A DNA stretch of 64,000 bases from Anaspis maculata (GCA_949128115.1 OX421966.1:59207416-59271415); one strand, 5' to 3'. Positions 22,735-33,617 are shown, numbered from the stretch's first letter. A program made the numbers and translations. The notes: generated from the sequence alone by a model not told the origin.

Positions 22735-24525
22735 CCTAAATGCCCAATATACACCTGAAGTTACAATCGAAGACGTTCGACTAGCAACTAAAGGCATAAG
22801 AGTTGATACGGCTGCCGTAAATGACAAAGTTCTCAAACAAAGCTCTCCGACTTAAAAATGCCAGGTGCCCGCTATATGGCCCTAAGAGGCGCAATATTTA
22901 TTTATATTTGCGTGTTTGTTGTCTTTTGACAAAGTTCTAATGCGGGTAGTCCGCAGAGAAGTTGTGTTACTTGTATTAGTCCATATTTTCAATTTCATGA
23001 TTTTGACAGGCAATATTCCTGAGTGTCTGAAGATAAACAGAACTATTATTTTATTCTTGACAAAGGCGGGGATTGAAACTCTACAAGCAATTGGCGACCG
23101 ATTACTGTCTGCTCCATTATCTGTCATATCTTCGAGAATCATTGACAGAAGACTTGAAAATTTCATCACCTTCAACGAGAATCAAAGAGGTTTTACCCCA
23201 AGTCCAGGAACTCACATCAACGGATCAATCATAAATTCAAGTCTTATCAGCAACTAAACAAAGAAAAAGTGAGTGTTGTATCCTGTTCCTAGACATAAAA
23301 AAAAGCGTACGCCTGTGTAGGAATATCAACACCTAGCCTCCACGCTTGAGTCATTACCGATCCCAGATAGTAATGGGATAGTCAGATCCCACTGAAAAAA
23401 TACTGGAAACTCTCAAAGAGGTAATACCTACTACAACTATTGAAACAAGACGCGGAAAGACGAAGAAAATGACTCTTTTGAGAGGCGTCCTACAGGGATC
23501 ACCACTTTCACCAACTTTATACAATATATCACATCCTCGAAGAGTTATCAGAAGAAAAAGTAAGCGAAGAACACGGATTTAAACTCGTCCCAGGGCTACC
23601 AGCCATAAGTGCTCTGGGTTTCGCGGACGACACTGTTTTAATTGGAAAAAGTAAGGAAGATGTTTAGGATTTGTTCAATGCAGCCAAATTTTTGTTTGAA
23701 GAGATAGGTTTGAGACTGAACACAAAGAAAACAACAGTAATTAACTATCCAAAGGAAGGCTGCTAAAGGAAGAATTCAAGATTGACGGTGTCAAGGTAGA
23801 ACCCATTGATGAGCAAGAATCCATCAAATACTTGGGTGTGAATTTCTCACGAGATCGTTTTTGATCCTAGACATCTGATATCCAAATTTGGACAAAAAAT
23901 ACAAGATCTGATAAAATCATCCCCACCTCAAAGCAGATGGAAAATTTCACATTTTGAATTTTTTTACACGGCCAACCTTGATTTATCTTTTTCAAAACAG
24001 CCCCTCTTCACAAAATTACAAAAACATTACTTCAAGATATTTGATAAAATCATCAGATCAGCCATCAAAAAAATCTTGGACCTTCCAGCAGATTTTCCAA
24101 TTTCAATTATGTATTCATCATCAAAAGTAAAGGACTGCAAGTGTTTCGAGCACAATGGGAAGCTTTCCTCAGCCATTACAACCTATGCAACTCCCTCGAG
24201 AAAGCTAACAACCAATACATCAACCAAAAGCGTATCCTCGAATTGGAAAAGGAATTTTGTTTGAAGAAACTGTGGAGCTAGATAAAGGAACCTACAAGAA
24301 CTCTACAGGGAAGAAACTTAGAGAATCCTTGAGAGAGGGCGACTATGGCAAATAAAGGCAAAGGAGTCGAGCGAGCTCTTCAACGAATATACTCCTCCTA
24401 ATACAACAATAGCCAATGGGAAAGGTTTCACTCTATCGGAATATACAACGGCCCTCAAAATTACTGGTAATGTCGCTCCTGTAAGAGTTACCCCCGGAAG
24501 AAGTCAGGATGACAGCCTTATTCAT
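22735..24525 (+). pseudogene. R2/NeSL-like non-LTR retrotransposon reverse transcriptase, dead
   Basis: A LINE reverse transcriptase that would copy its RNA at a nicked target. The order of motifs fits the R2/NeSL group: TIEDVRLATKGIRVDTAAVN near 22770; NIPECLKINRTIILFLTK near 23010; the SRIIDRRLENFI and NQRGF block near 23130-23190; FLDIKK near 23290; RGVLQGSPLSPTLYNI near 23485-23530; and the catalytic GFADDTVLIG at about 23617-23646, with both Asp present. YLGV lies at 23829-23840, then a thumb-like region ending KKILDLPADFPISI near 24070-24110. The C-terminal TPGRSQDDSLIHILL near 24500 fits the end of the family. Several stops and frame changes, plus a damaged region near 22830-22910, make it non-functional. 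The endonuclease domain is not discernible. Confidence 0.75.
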
Positions 24526-24766
24526 ATTCTTCTTAGTTATACATTGTATTAAGCTTCTATATTTATAATTACTATTTTAAAACTCCATATTCGAAATTAT
24601 GACTAAGTATCCTTAGTAATATATAAAGCTCAAAATGTTGAGAAGGTGAATTTCAATAAATTTCTTATAATATTTATTATATTTATTAAGGAACCCCCCC
24701 CAATGATTTTTTCTAGCTTAAGGTGCGTTCAGTCAGCTTATTTAGCCGCAAGTTTTAATTTTAGTC

Positions 24767-25693
24767 TTAACCCGTAACCACTGAGGTGGAGTCTCACAGA
24801 CTCCGCGCCACCTTCAGCTCTCAACCCCATCCCCAATTCTGATCCCATCAGTCCACTGGTTCTAGTACCTTCAAACCAAGGGTCAGTCTAGCCATGCACC
24901 AAAGGAAAGAGGCATGCCATAATTGCAAAAAAAATTATTAGAAGTAGAAGTGGAGCAGGAGTCTCGCAGACTCCACCTCAGTAAGAACGTAACTTTTCTA
25001 TTATTTTCACTTTTCTCAAAAAATAAAATTTTTGGGATAAAAACTGAATGAGAATGGATCACAAGCCTGAAACTTCCTGACACAAAGTTACTTTCCTCGA
25101 TATTGACTTTGAAGTCATGCGTTGGGTTGTCTAGGTGAACTTGACAGCGATCTAAGTGAAATTGCCTATTCCTGTTCCTGGAAAATAGACAATACTGGGG
25201 ATAGGAATAGACCCTATTCATCCAGATTTCACAGGGAGACGAAATACATATGTGCTGATTGTCGGGAGCCAATATGTCTCCAGAAAAATATGTGCAACCC
25301 GTGTCGAAAAAAGGGGTAAGAACCACCTGCACGAATTTTTTTCTAAAAAAATATTTCTTGGTTTCTCACATTTTTACCATCTTCAAACTTGATCACCTGG
25401 TTTACGGAGTTATGTAGCTCAATTTTTTGTTTCAAGGTCAGAAATGGCCTAAAAGAAATATGCGTCTTTTTTGTGCAGTAATTTGCAAATTATTATTATT
25501 ATAACTGTTGCGGTGTTTCTTGTTGAAAAATGTATAAATGTACCTCAAAAAACATCACTCTTACTAGTGCCGTACTTGGATTATATTTATTTCAATTTTT
25601 GTACCCTAATTAGCCCAATTTATTACTTGGAGTCTGTGAGACTCCACCTCAGCAGTTAAAGGAAAATACAAAACCTCAGTGATTACGGGTTAA
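24767..25693. mobile_element. piggyBac-like TTAA element with CCC termini (inner, nested)
   Basis: TTAA at both ends (24767-24770 and 25690-25693) borders cccgtaaccactgagg and its inverse cctcagtgattacggg. A CCC start next to TTAA is the classic piggyBac arrangement. Sub-terminal ggtggagtctcacagactcc repeats occur three times. A C-terminal coding relic remains in the middle. The element sits inside the outer TTAA element. Confidence 0.8.
25122..25319 (+). pseudogene. Possible relic of a piggyBac transposase C-terminal cysteine-rich domain
   Basis: This 65-codon frame lies inside a TTAA/CCC element and ends with closely spaced cysteines, HRETKYICADCREPICLQ then C58 and C61 (C44, C47, C52, C58, C61). 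piggyBac transposases end in a cross-braced Cys-rich finger with a similar ETRY-x-C-x2-C phrase. The location supports the assignment; the full set of ligands is not preserved, so this is a degraded or lookalike copy. The overlapping 149-codon minus-strand frame (25332-24883) is judged a shadow. Confidence 0.4.
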
Positions 25694-26042
25694 GCGCTGC
25701 ATCGCTTATTGGCTGTTCTGAGGAGGCTGGTTCATAAGAGCCAATGGGCGTCGCTGCGCTTGCAACTAAAATTAAAACTTGCGGCTAAATAAGCTGACTG
25801 AACGCACCTTAACTTGGTTTCTAGGCATAAGTAGGTTATGCCAGAAATGTCTCTTCTTGAGTTGAGCAAAATCGGTGGAGCCCTTTCCGAAAAATATTTC
25901 TTTTGGGATCAGACTACTTATCTTTTCATTCTTTATCGACAGACAAGTTTCCGCACTTGAACTCCAGGGCACCCTGTATTTATTTGAACAAGAAGTGAAG
26001 TTTTCGCATCTGGGCCAACTGATGTGGGACGGGGCTCGTATA

Positions 26043-27426
26043 CATGCGGCAGATCGGCGTGGTCGTGGTTCACAACATTGCACTCATTGCAGCGTATCGT
26101 ATGACTAGGTCAAACTCAAAGCAAGCGATGATGATAATGATGATGATAGTAATTATTACTGACCTTCTCACGGTCTGGTATGAGATTGTTTAATAAATTC
26201 GCAATTAAAGGGAATTGCTGGAAATTTCGCAAAAAATAAGTAACTTAGTTCATATTATACATAATCACATCTATGGATAGGGTTTCCCTACCATATAGTA
26301 CGTTCAATCCTTATGTGATTCTAGTGGGCTGGGAGTCTCGCCATGCGTCGTATTTGGAGAGGAAAAAATTTGGGATATCATAGCTCACTAGAACACACTA
26401 GAGCTGAACGTACTATATACATTTTTATGTCAGCGATATCATTTTTATTAATACATAATGTATAGAGTGATTCACGCATAGTGACCTTACATAGGCTAAT
26501 GGCAGATAGAGGACCTCGAGGCGAGTCAGATCCACAGAAGAAATTTTGTTTTCTCCATTGGTTATGAAGATACAGGAGGTGTTCTGTATGTTTCGTGTGA
26601 ATCTTTGATAAGCGATATTTCGGAAACGGCTCAAGATATTTTGTTGAAATTTATTAGTAATATTTCTTTGTGGGAACTTATCCCAGTTGGTCAAAATCCA
26701 GGGCCGGGTTAGAAAATATGCGCCTCTTTGTTATTTAATCAGAAAGAACATTTTTAGACCGTTTTTCTAAAAAACTACTATCGGATTCGAAAAGCTAAGG
26801 AAAAATGCTTCAAGAATCACTCTTAAATTTACATAGCACACGTAAACCGTTTCGACAATAAAATTAAAAGTAAAATTTGTGAATAAGTTTCAATTTTTGA
26901 CCGGACATAATTTACCGACTGTTTGAGTAATTCAACTGTTTGAGCAAGTAATTGAATGATTGTTCATTCAAATTCATTTTTAAGCTTGTTTCTGTGGAAT
27001 AAAAAAATCTATAGCCGAAGATTTTTTTCACGACCAAATTGAGTCTAAGTTTGTTCCACTCTCGAATTTGTCAAAAAAAAAAAAATTGTCGGCTCCTTGA
27101 ATTTCTTCATTAGAGCAAGCCATGGAGAAAATGTGTTGTGTTGGCAGGAATGGTAGGATGCTTATTAGATCTTGACGTCTTGATAGATGTGATATGCATA
27201 ATGCGACAGCTGTCACCGTCATCTTGACGCGATGCACACCTGTAAGTAGAAATTTCCAAGGCTGTGCAGCGAAAGTAGGGAAACGTGAGGCTCCCTGCAG
27301 TGAAAGTTTCTGTGATCGGCAAGAAATATCGTCTCTACCATGGTTGGCAGCTTCACACTGAACCTGCTGGTGATAGGCGGTCACAGAAGAAAATGATGGC
27401 CGGGGGCGTAAATACTATGTAAAATA
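26043..27426. other. No gene recognised; one MITE inside
   Basis: Apart from the MITE at 26294-26417, I see only AT-rich sequence with phrases such as ggaaacggctcaagatattt that recur in other repeats of the window (35485, 54073). The minus frame at 27384-27028 has no known domain. Confidence 0.35.
26294..26417. mobile_element. MITE with tatagtacgttca ends
   Basis: The ends tatagtacgttca and tgaacgtacta(ta) are inverted. The sub-terminal gtgattctagtgggctggg matches the sub-terminal motif of the elements at 10644 and 54127. Confidence 0.65.
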
Positions 27427-27454
27427 CAGTAAAACGTCCATTATCCAGTGAACC
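27427..27454. other. Solo pogo/Tigger-like terminal repeat
   Basis: The phrase cagtaaaacgtccattatcc has the form of a pogo/Tigger-type end (CAGTA...TTATCC). A matching inverted end was not found, so this is probably a truncated element. The minus ORF at 27743-27441 that abuts it shows no clear transposase domain. Confidence 0.4.
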
Positions 27455-27460
27455 CTATCC

Positions 27461-27821
27461 ATGGAACTGGGCTGCGTGAGGCGGGACGCGCGACATGAGT
27501 GCACTGTGTTGGGAACTTGTCCATTTGCGTATGTATCTTCTTAATACATGCTTGTCGTTTCAGTGGGTACAAGCTTGAGTAGAAAGAACCAACTATGTTC
27601 AGTGATTTACATTCCAATCTCTTAAGTAGTAGTAGCGCCACGCTTGGCCGCTTGGTCATCATTTTCTTCGGTGACCCGCTCACCTGGCAGCGGCCACTCA
27701 ACGTATAGGGCTTCTTTTGAGGGATAATTTTTTGCATACTCAAAATTTTTGGAAAAATGTTTGATTTTCACCAAAAACGTCATTTCACTTCAATTGATTG
27801 ATTGATTATATTCAGAAATTT
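27461..27821. other. No feature seen
   Basis: No inverted pair, known repeat or recognisable protein. It may be the interior of the truncated pogo-like element. Confidence 0.3.
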
Positions 27822-28040
27822 TATCCAATCCTATTGAATAATGCACGAATATCACGCGCATACACACCTGCATTTTCTGAATAAGACTGGATAAAGCATA
27901 GTATTCTACTCGCGGGTGATGGCTATTACTCATTCGGATGCTTTACGACACACGGCTATTACTCATTCGGATGCTTTACGACACACTCCAAGGCGGCCAA
28001 GGCTCGTCTCGGCAAACTGCATTCTCATTAGTAAGAGGCA
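27822..28040 (-). repeat. Dispersed repeat, copy B, with 33-bp tandem duplication
   Basis: Inverted relative to copy A at 19795-19968. A 33-bp unit (ggctattactcattcggatg, ctttacgacacac) is duplicated in tandem at 27921-27953 and 27954-27986; copy A has it once. Confidence 0.65.
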
Positions 28041-28382
28041 TTCGGCAGAAATCGGCGGAAAGATAAACCTTATAAATTCTATTATTGTACCTTGAACAGC
28101 TTTTTTGAAATCATTTTGCTGAGCTTCCATTTCATTGCTTAATATTCCCACTAACTGGTCGAGAACGAAGGAAAAGCACGCAGAAATATGAGCTTTTCTG
28201 CAACAACGCAACGCGTGACAAAAAACAGTAACTTGATAACTTGATGAACTTTGCTTATATAGCTCCATTTATACGATTGTGCAATGGCATGTCCTAAACT
28301 TCCTCCCGTTTATCAGCATTTACTGGTTTCGTATTGTTGTGGCGAGCCAAAGGCTAGGTAGTGAGTGAGTGGCGTTGTGTAT

Positions 28383-28610
28383 ATGGCAGACGACGACGAT
28401 TTTGATGAATAAACAATAATGATGTGGTGGCATTTGAGAAGAAGGAAGCAAATGAGAAGACACTGGATTGATCCTGCTTTTACTTTTCATTTGACGGAAT
28501 TGAAGCATAACTACATACTACCACCTGTGATTTTCACTACCGTTGAAATGGCTTTCCAGGCTTTTTCGAGGCACTTTCTATTGCTGTGCCCTTTTCTTGT
28601 GAAATCATAA
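28383..28610 (+). pseudogene. Possible PIF/Harbinger nuclease N terminus, with in-frame stop
   Basis: An ATG at 28383 gives the acidic start MADDDDFDE, then a TAA at 28410. The same frame continues as MMWWHLRRRKQMRRHWIDPA. Harbinger (HARBI1-like) nucleases typically begin with acidic residues, then RRR-x-RR-x-W-h-P. No DDE core follows, as the frame ends at 28610. The opposite strand at about 28590-28500 reads RKCLEKAWKAISTVV, resembling part of a MADF/Myb-like domain, the usual partner ORF. Both assignments are by eye. Confidence 0.4.
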
Positions 28611-28779
28611 ATACAGGGGTGCTTCTTTTTCTCTAAACGAATTTGATGTTCAATGCCGGGTCGTCTGGCATATTTTTGCAATCGGTAGGTGCTAGTTCAA
28701 CGGTAACCTGCTAGTATTGCTCAACTACTGAGGAAAGAGTTGGTTGAAAAAGTGGCGATATGATCTAGAGAGATGACAA

Positions 28780-28916
28780 CTGGGGCCCTATTTGCGGGAA
28801 ACCTGTGATCCGTTCCTATGCGAAGTTGCTAGGCAACCAGGGCTGTGATTGGCTGTCACCTAGGCAACATCACCTGATGATATGTTCCCTGGTTCCAAAA
28901 ATGGGGGCCCCTGGGG
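28780..28916. mobile_element. Possible MITE with ggggccc ends
   Basis: ggggccctatttg at the left is inverted at the right as caaaaatgggggcccc, with partial inner pairing (gttgctaggcaac and gtcacctaggcaac). Target duplication unclear. Confidence 0.4.
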
Positions 28917-29373
28917 TGTTAGGGGTGCATAACTTGAAATAATAGCGAGAGCCTCGCTAGGTAGAGGGTGAGGTGGATTACAAGTACAGCAGGCGTAACT
29001 GAAGTATTGTAGAGTACCTCGACTTTGACCCATTTACAATTTTTAAATAGGTCCCTTCGTTTCGGTTTTTTTGAGTGCGCATGTGTGGCGCGAATTTCAT
29101 AGTTTCGTACACCGATATTGAAAATTAACACTAAAAAATATTGTAGTGTGCCTAAAATTCCACAAATAATTTGGTTGAATGTTAGATACCATTTTTTATA
29201 TTCAAAGGAAATGTTTCATTGAAATTAAGTTCAATGATCATTTGTGGAAGTTCAGGAACAACGAAAATGGCAACAGCGCTCAAAACAACAAGACATCGGC
29301 GCCAACTGTCACTTGTGACAAATATGATGACATTTCTTGTTTCTACCTGACCTAAATTTCATTTGCTCATGTT
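28917..29373. other. No feature seen
   Basis: Nothing I can identify on either strand. Confidence 0.3.
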
Positions 29374-29595
29374 TTGACGATAGAACACAACTTGTTGGAT
29401 ATACCTGTACCGAGAAAGAAGTTCAAAAAAGCTACGAAGAGATGCGTTTACGGTGTGTGTAAAAGTGACAGCCAGAAACCAGTAGTTGGTCAGGCGGCTA
29501 GACAGAGCATGCAGCGTTGCCATTCAACTGACAGGTGTACGAATGTTTACAAAATTTGGAGCCTTCAAGCATGCGCACCTGCCCAAACGAAGTAG
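29374..29595 (+). pseudogene. Possible THAP-domain fragment
   Basis: The 73-codon frame contains ATKRCVYGVCKSDSQKP (C24, C29), which resembles the start of a THAP C2CH zinc-binding domain as found in arthropod THAP proteins and P-element-like transposases. A later KIWSLQACAPA (C67) may echo the downstream W-x-AC motif. The middle is unlike the family and the second C-H pair is not discernible, so this is at best a decayed fragment. Confidence 0.35.
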
Positions 29596-30082
29596 CCTAT
29601 TGCATAGTCTATGTGGAGAAACAGTGGACTTTATTTGATTCTAGTCAGTAACATCCAAGGCAAAATATTACGTTGGGAATCATGAATGGGAGGGGTATGT
29701 GAATGGGTATGTGAGCATATTGATACCAAAATCATCATACGCAAGGTAGGTTGTACAATCTTCGATCGAAAATTGAATGGGATGTCATATTGGAAAAAAA
29801 TAGTCATTTTTATTGTGTAGTCCGATTGTTCATGTCCTAAATAATTAAGCCTTTCATGCAACAGTCTATTTCGCCTCTAATTTTCTAGAAAAAAAAACGT
29901 TTCTTATTAATCTATGACGTCACTTGGTCAACCTCGCGCGCAAACCAAACGTGACCTACTTACCTACTTTACCGACATTTTAGCGTCTTCAGGTTTCAAT
30001 CACGTTTGGTCACTTTTGACGTATGACGTGTAATTCAAAACCTCAAATCACATGACATCTGTGACATTTGTTTGAATTTGAA
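29596..30082. other. No firm feature; possible promoter-type motifs
   Basis: Near 29916-30030 there are two tgacgt motifs and repeated acgtttggtcac-type phrases (aaaccaaacgtgacc and cacgtttggtcac are inverted). These precede the short ORF at 30083 but no core promoter can be assigned. Confidence 0.3.
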
Positions 30083-30187
30083 ATGTCTACACCAACACGA
30101 AAAACTACCGGCCACTTCACACGAACCAGGCAGCAGACCAGCAGACTTCGGGCTACTCAAAACTTGACCCAAGCTGCAGACCAATAA
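30083..30187 (+). CDS. Putative short ORF, 34 codons, basic peptide
   Basis: ATG at 30083 after a gaaatg context starts MSTPTRKTTGHFTRTRQQ, rich in Arg, Thr and Gln, and ends at TAA 30185-30187. It could be a first coding exon or a chance ORF. No splice donor consensus is obvious inside it. I do not recognise the peptide. Confidence 0.25.
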   Translation: MSTPTRKTTGHFTRTRQQTSRLRATQNLTQAADQ

Positions 30188-30471
30188 GACCTCTTGGTGC
30201 CAAACATTTACGATGGAGTTTTTTGTCGTCTGTGAGTGGCGTCTTACTTCGTTTTTCTGAATAAATAACAAACATTACAATACTACTTGTGTCTCAATCG
30301 ATAGGCTGAAATGAGAAATATGTACCTTAAATCTTCCACGCCACGTCAAGCAAAATGTAGGATTGGCAACAAGCGACTGAAACACTCCCCATGAAAAACT
30401 TCAGTAGTACTAGGCAGCAGACTGCTTGTTTATGACTTGTTTTTGTTTATGCAGGAGAGGCGACCATAACC

Positions 30472-31024
30472 TTAGACAAAATACTCAGTCTAGGTAAGGG
30501 CTGCAGACCAAATGAGAACTTTTGGCGGCATTCTTAAATTTTTCTGTAAGCATCCCAAGGTTCGAGTTTGGCTGAATCAGTTTTCTTTCTTCCTCCAATA
30601 CCAGGGAGGTATTGGAAATATTCGAGTGATTTTTAAGCAGCAGCAAATTATAATTGCAGTCATATTGTTTATCTCTGCCCACATTTCAACACAAAACAGT
30701 CAGAACACGTCGTGTTCGTCGCTCGGCAGAGTTCACCGCGTTCGGGTTTAGACAAAATACTCAGTCTAGGTAAGGGCTGCAGACCAAATGAGAACTTTTG
30801 GCGGCATTCTTAAATTTTTCTGTAAGCATCCCAAGGTTCGAGTTTGGCTGAATCAGTTTTCTTTCTTCCTCCAATACCAGGGAGGTATTGGAAATATTCG
30901 AGTGATTTTTAAGCAGCAGCAAATTATAATTGCAGTCATATTGTTTATCTCTGCCCACATTTCAACACAAAACAGTCAGAACACGTCGTGTTCGTCGCTC
31001 GGCAGAGTTCACCGCGTTCGGGTT
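30472..31024. repeat. Perfect 276-bp tandem duplication
   Basis: 30472-30747 and 30748-31023 read the same by eye, beginning ttagacaaaatactcagtct and ending caccgcgttcggg. Two identical 65-codon minus-strand frames and two identical plus frames result from the copying and are not evidence of genes. The lack of differences implies a very recent duplication or an assembly artefact. Confidence 0.9.
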
Positions 31025-31450
31025 ATCAAGTCCGTACGAGCTCTAACAACGAATTCTACTGCTTTACCTGGCGCCATCTGTTAACGTACCTGAGTCTCAG
31101 AATGCGTGACGTCACGCGAAATTTTCTTTGTTTTTTTTTTCGGGGCTAAACGAACGCAAAAATCAAATAAAAAAATATGAGCTTTACGAAGGCTCTAGTA
31201 TTTAAATTCATTTTTTTCCAAAGCCCGTGGAACAACCCACTTGTTTATACCACCTTATATACGATATACAGGAAGACAATGGAAGGAGTACAAAAAAAAG
31301 CTGTCTTTAGCAAAATCCCGTTTTGAGAAAACAAGTTGCAACATTTTCTCACACACATTTTTGGAAAGCACAAATTAATATCTTGAATTGTTTTAGGACT
31401 TTTAATCGTATCTCGTTTTTTAAAGGAGTTACAGAGTTGAAAAAGCACCC

Positions 31451-31621
31451 ATGGTGGAACAAACTGATGACTATGGCAATTTCAATGCAGCGGATCCTTG
31501 CCATTGGTGCATTTTGGACCAGCCTGAGCTATTCAACATGTTATGTGATGTCGTACCATGCTTCTTTTGCCATAATGCCAAAAGGGGTCCGCGGCTCCTT
31601 ACCACTTCAGAGGGCCAATGA
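31451..31621 (+). other. Cys/His-rich 56-codon ORF, unrecognised
   Basis: One frame gives DPCHWCILDQPELFNMLCDV followed by VPCFFCHNAK, with C17, C20, C32, C37, C40 and H41, a spacing that could bind zinc. An overlapping 140-codon frame (31323-31745) lacks such a pattern. The next in-frame stretch after the stop stays open for 33 codons. It may be a relic of a transposase or a host exon; no assignment is justified. Confidence 0.25.
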
Positions 31622-32015
31622 CATAAAATTGTTCCATGGTACATTTATACAGCTATTGTGTACGTCGTACGTTCCTGTCGAATTGCAAAAGTCAGCAAGA
31701 TCTCTAGCAGAGTCTGCACCTAAAAATCCAAAAATTACAAAATAATCAATCAACTTTTTTGAAAAAACAACACATGAATCAAAATCTGAAACCTTTTTGA
31801 CATATTGAACTAGTCTTTCCGAAAATGTAACAAAAGAATCTGCGACTTATTTTCCTAACACGGTGACCTCGCCTCGAAAAGTCAGGTCATTTTTGCACTA
31901 TTTTCATTGTCACTTTGACACCCTGTACATTGTACATAAAATCAACAATGAGATAGTCTAAGATGGTACCTCGTAGTCAAAAGACTACTCCATCGAGCAC
32001 CACAAAGATTTTCCA
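31622..32015. other. No gene seen; one terminus-like phrase
   Basis: acaccctgtacattgtac near 31919 resembles a lone tacagggtg-type end. Otherwise nothing recognised. Confidence 0.35.
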
Positions 32016-32307
32016 AATGGGACCTTGCACTGCCACTTTCAGACACCGAGGGCGCCACAACCGTTGGGGGCAAATCGACAATTCTGACGGTGTTGACTCT
32101 TCAACGACCGGCGTCCGTCATTTTATGTCTTGATTTGAAATTTGGATAACCTCTGTTTCGTGCTTGACGTTTCCAGTCACTGTCAGTTACTAGTCAAACT
32201 ACTCCAACTCCCGTGTTTTCCCGTCGTTTAGGGCCACTCCATCGAAGTAGGCGCCCCATACAGTAGTGGCGACCTCACGTTGAGTTTTTCAATTGCAAGG
32301 CCCCATT
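32016..32307 (-). mobile_element. AATGGGGCCTTGCA MITE, copy 2
   Basis: Inverted orientation of copies at 16351 and 37973. Ends are aatgggaccttgca (one change) and tgcaaggccccatt. The interior keeps the shared phrases gtcttgatttgaaatttgga and gtcactgtcagttact. Confidence 0.85.
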
Positions 32308-32363
32308 GGGTGACTTTTTCTTATTTTCATTTTATTGGGTGACTTTTTCTTATCTTCATTTTA
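32306..32363. repeat. 29-bp tandem duplication next to the MITE
   Basis: ttgggtgactttttcttatt and a near-identical copy follow each other at an offset of 29 bp, starting at the MITE edge. Confidence 0.6.
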
Positions 32364-33617
32364 ACCGAAGCAAAATTTCGGGATGGTCCATTTCAATTTT
32401 AACCCAGTTTGAATCTTGAAGTTTGCACTATATTTTCTTTCAGTATCGCCATCACATCTCAGTATGTAATACGCTTCTGCAATACTGCTCATTTTCTGTC
32501 TCAAAGAAAAGAATACACCAAGTACGCAGCCGTCATGTTCTCCTTTCGATAATCCTGAATTTGACTGGCCAATCAGATCTAGCCTTTCGCGTAGTGTTTT
32601 GTGATAATTCAGAGCTTGATTGGCATTCTCATGCGTTGAATGATTAGGAACGTTCCACCTTGACATTCTGCAAGTGTATCGGTCCCAATGGGGAATTACG
32701 CCAACTCAAAAATAGGTCACCTGATAGAAACCGTAGAGGGCTTTCATACGTTGAGATCCTGTATAGGGGGGCATAAGCACACATTCAGAAACCCAATCAT
32801 GCATTAGTAACATACAATTTTTTTGCATTATATATTAAATATTTTCTATGGGAATTTAGAACAGGGGAGGAAATGCAGTCGACGTATACTAAAAGCTCTG
32901 GTTCTAATCCTAATAGTTTTTGTGTATCATTAACAGATACATAAAATAATTAAGTTTCTCGTGAACCGTGTGGAAGGCCCTCTTCTCGTGTGATTTATTC
33001 AACGAGCTGTGGGAATTAATAATTGCGGCTTTTCTTTGCCGGGTTGCCTGACAATGAGGCCCTTTTTACTTATTTCAAGCCGTTGAAACAGTTCGTAATT
33101 TTTCCGGCAAGCTTGAAATTTTAACGAAAGTAATAATTGTTGTGTTGTTTTATACCTATCTGTACCCACTTTGGATTCTCGGAACAGTTTTCCTTCTTCC
33201 ATTTTCATCAATTTTTTATCGTGTTTCCGGTTTCTTTTTATACTTTCCTTGCGGTAGGTTTGTGCTACTTCACTACTCAATTAGGTACTCACTTTTGTTG
33301 TTTAAAATAGACCATATTGAGAATTTGAAGCTTGAGCGCAGTTTGGGGGAGTTAACCAAATGTGCTGGCTTACCATGAAAACTCATGTATCTCTGTCACT
33401 CGTGTACATTGGGATGACAAGTATGTGGATGACAGATTTACTCTTGGATATACTGCAATGCGCATGCGCAAAACATGTTCAGTTGACAAATCAAAGTCCC
33501 GCACTTGTGTATCAGTTCTCTACCTATACTATATTTTCAGAGTTTCTCAACTCATGATCTAAACCAACTAAGAACTAATAAACTAAAACTAGAATAGAAA
33601 CGAAAAAGAAAACTCAC
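32364..33617. other. No exon recognised; downstream flank or intron of the host exon
   Basis: If the exon at 33845-33618 is real, this is the beginning of its first coding intron, read on the minus strand. Minus frames at 32666-32361 (101 codons) and 33280-32999 (93 codons) have no domain I know, and lack clear splice signals. Confidence 0.35.

Larger units (their letters stand above)
24718..25812. mobile_element. TTAA-flanked element, TIR ggtgcgttcagtcagct (outer)
   Basis: TTAA at 24718-24721 and 25809-25812 flanks inverted ends ggtgcgttcagtcagctta and taagctgactgaacgcacc; the inverted match extends inward through agccgcaagttttaatttta. Same family as 10960-11459. It is interrupted by another TTAA element. 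Confidence 0.85.

Noticed and set aside
24883..25332. 149-codon minus-strand ORF in the inner TTAA element
   Set aside because: It overlaps the plus-strand Cys-rich frame and extends into a terminal sub-repeat; no domain seen.
30485..30958. Two identical 65-codon ORFs as a duplicated gene
   Set aside because: They arise from the 276-bp duplication; both strands are open and no domain is present.
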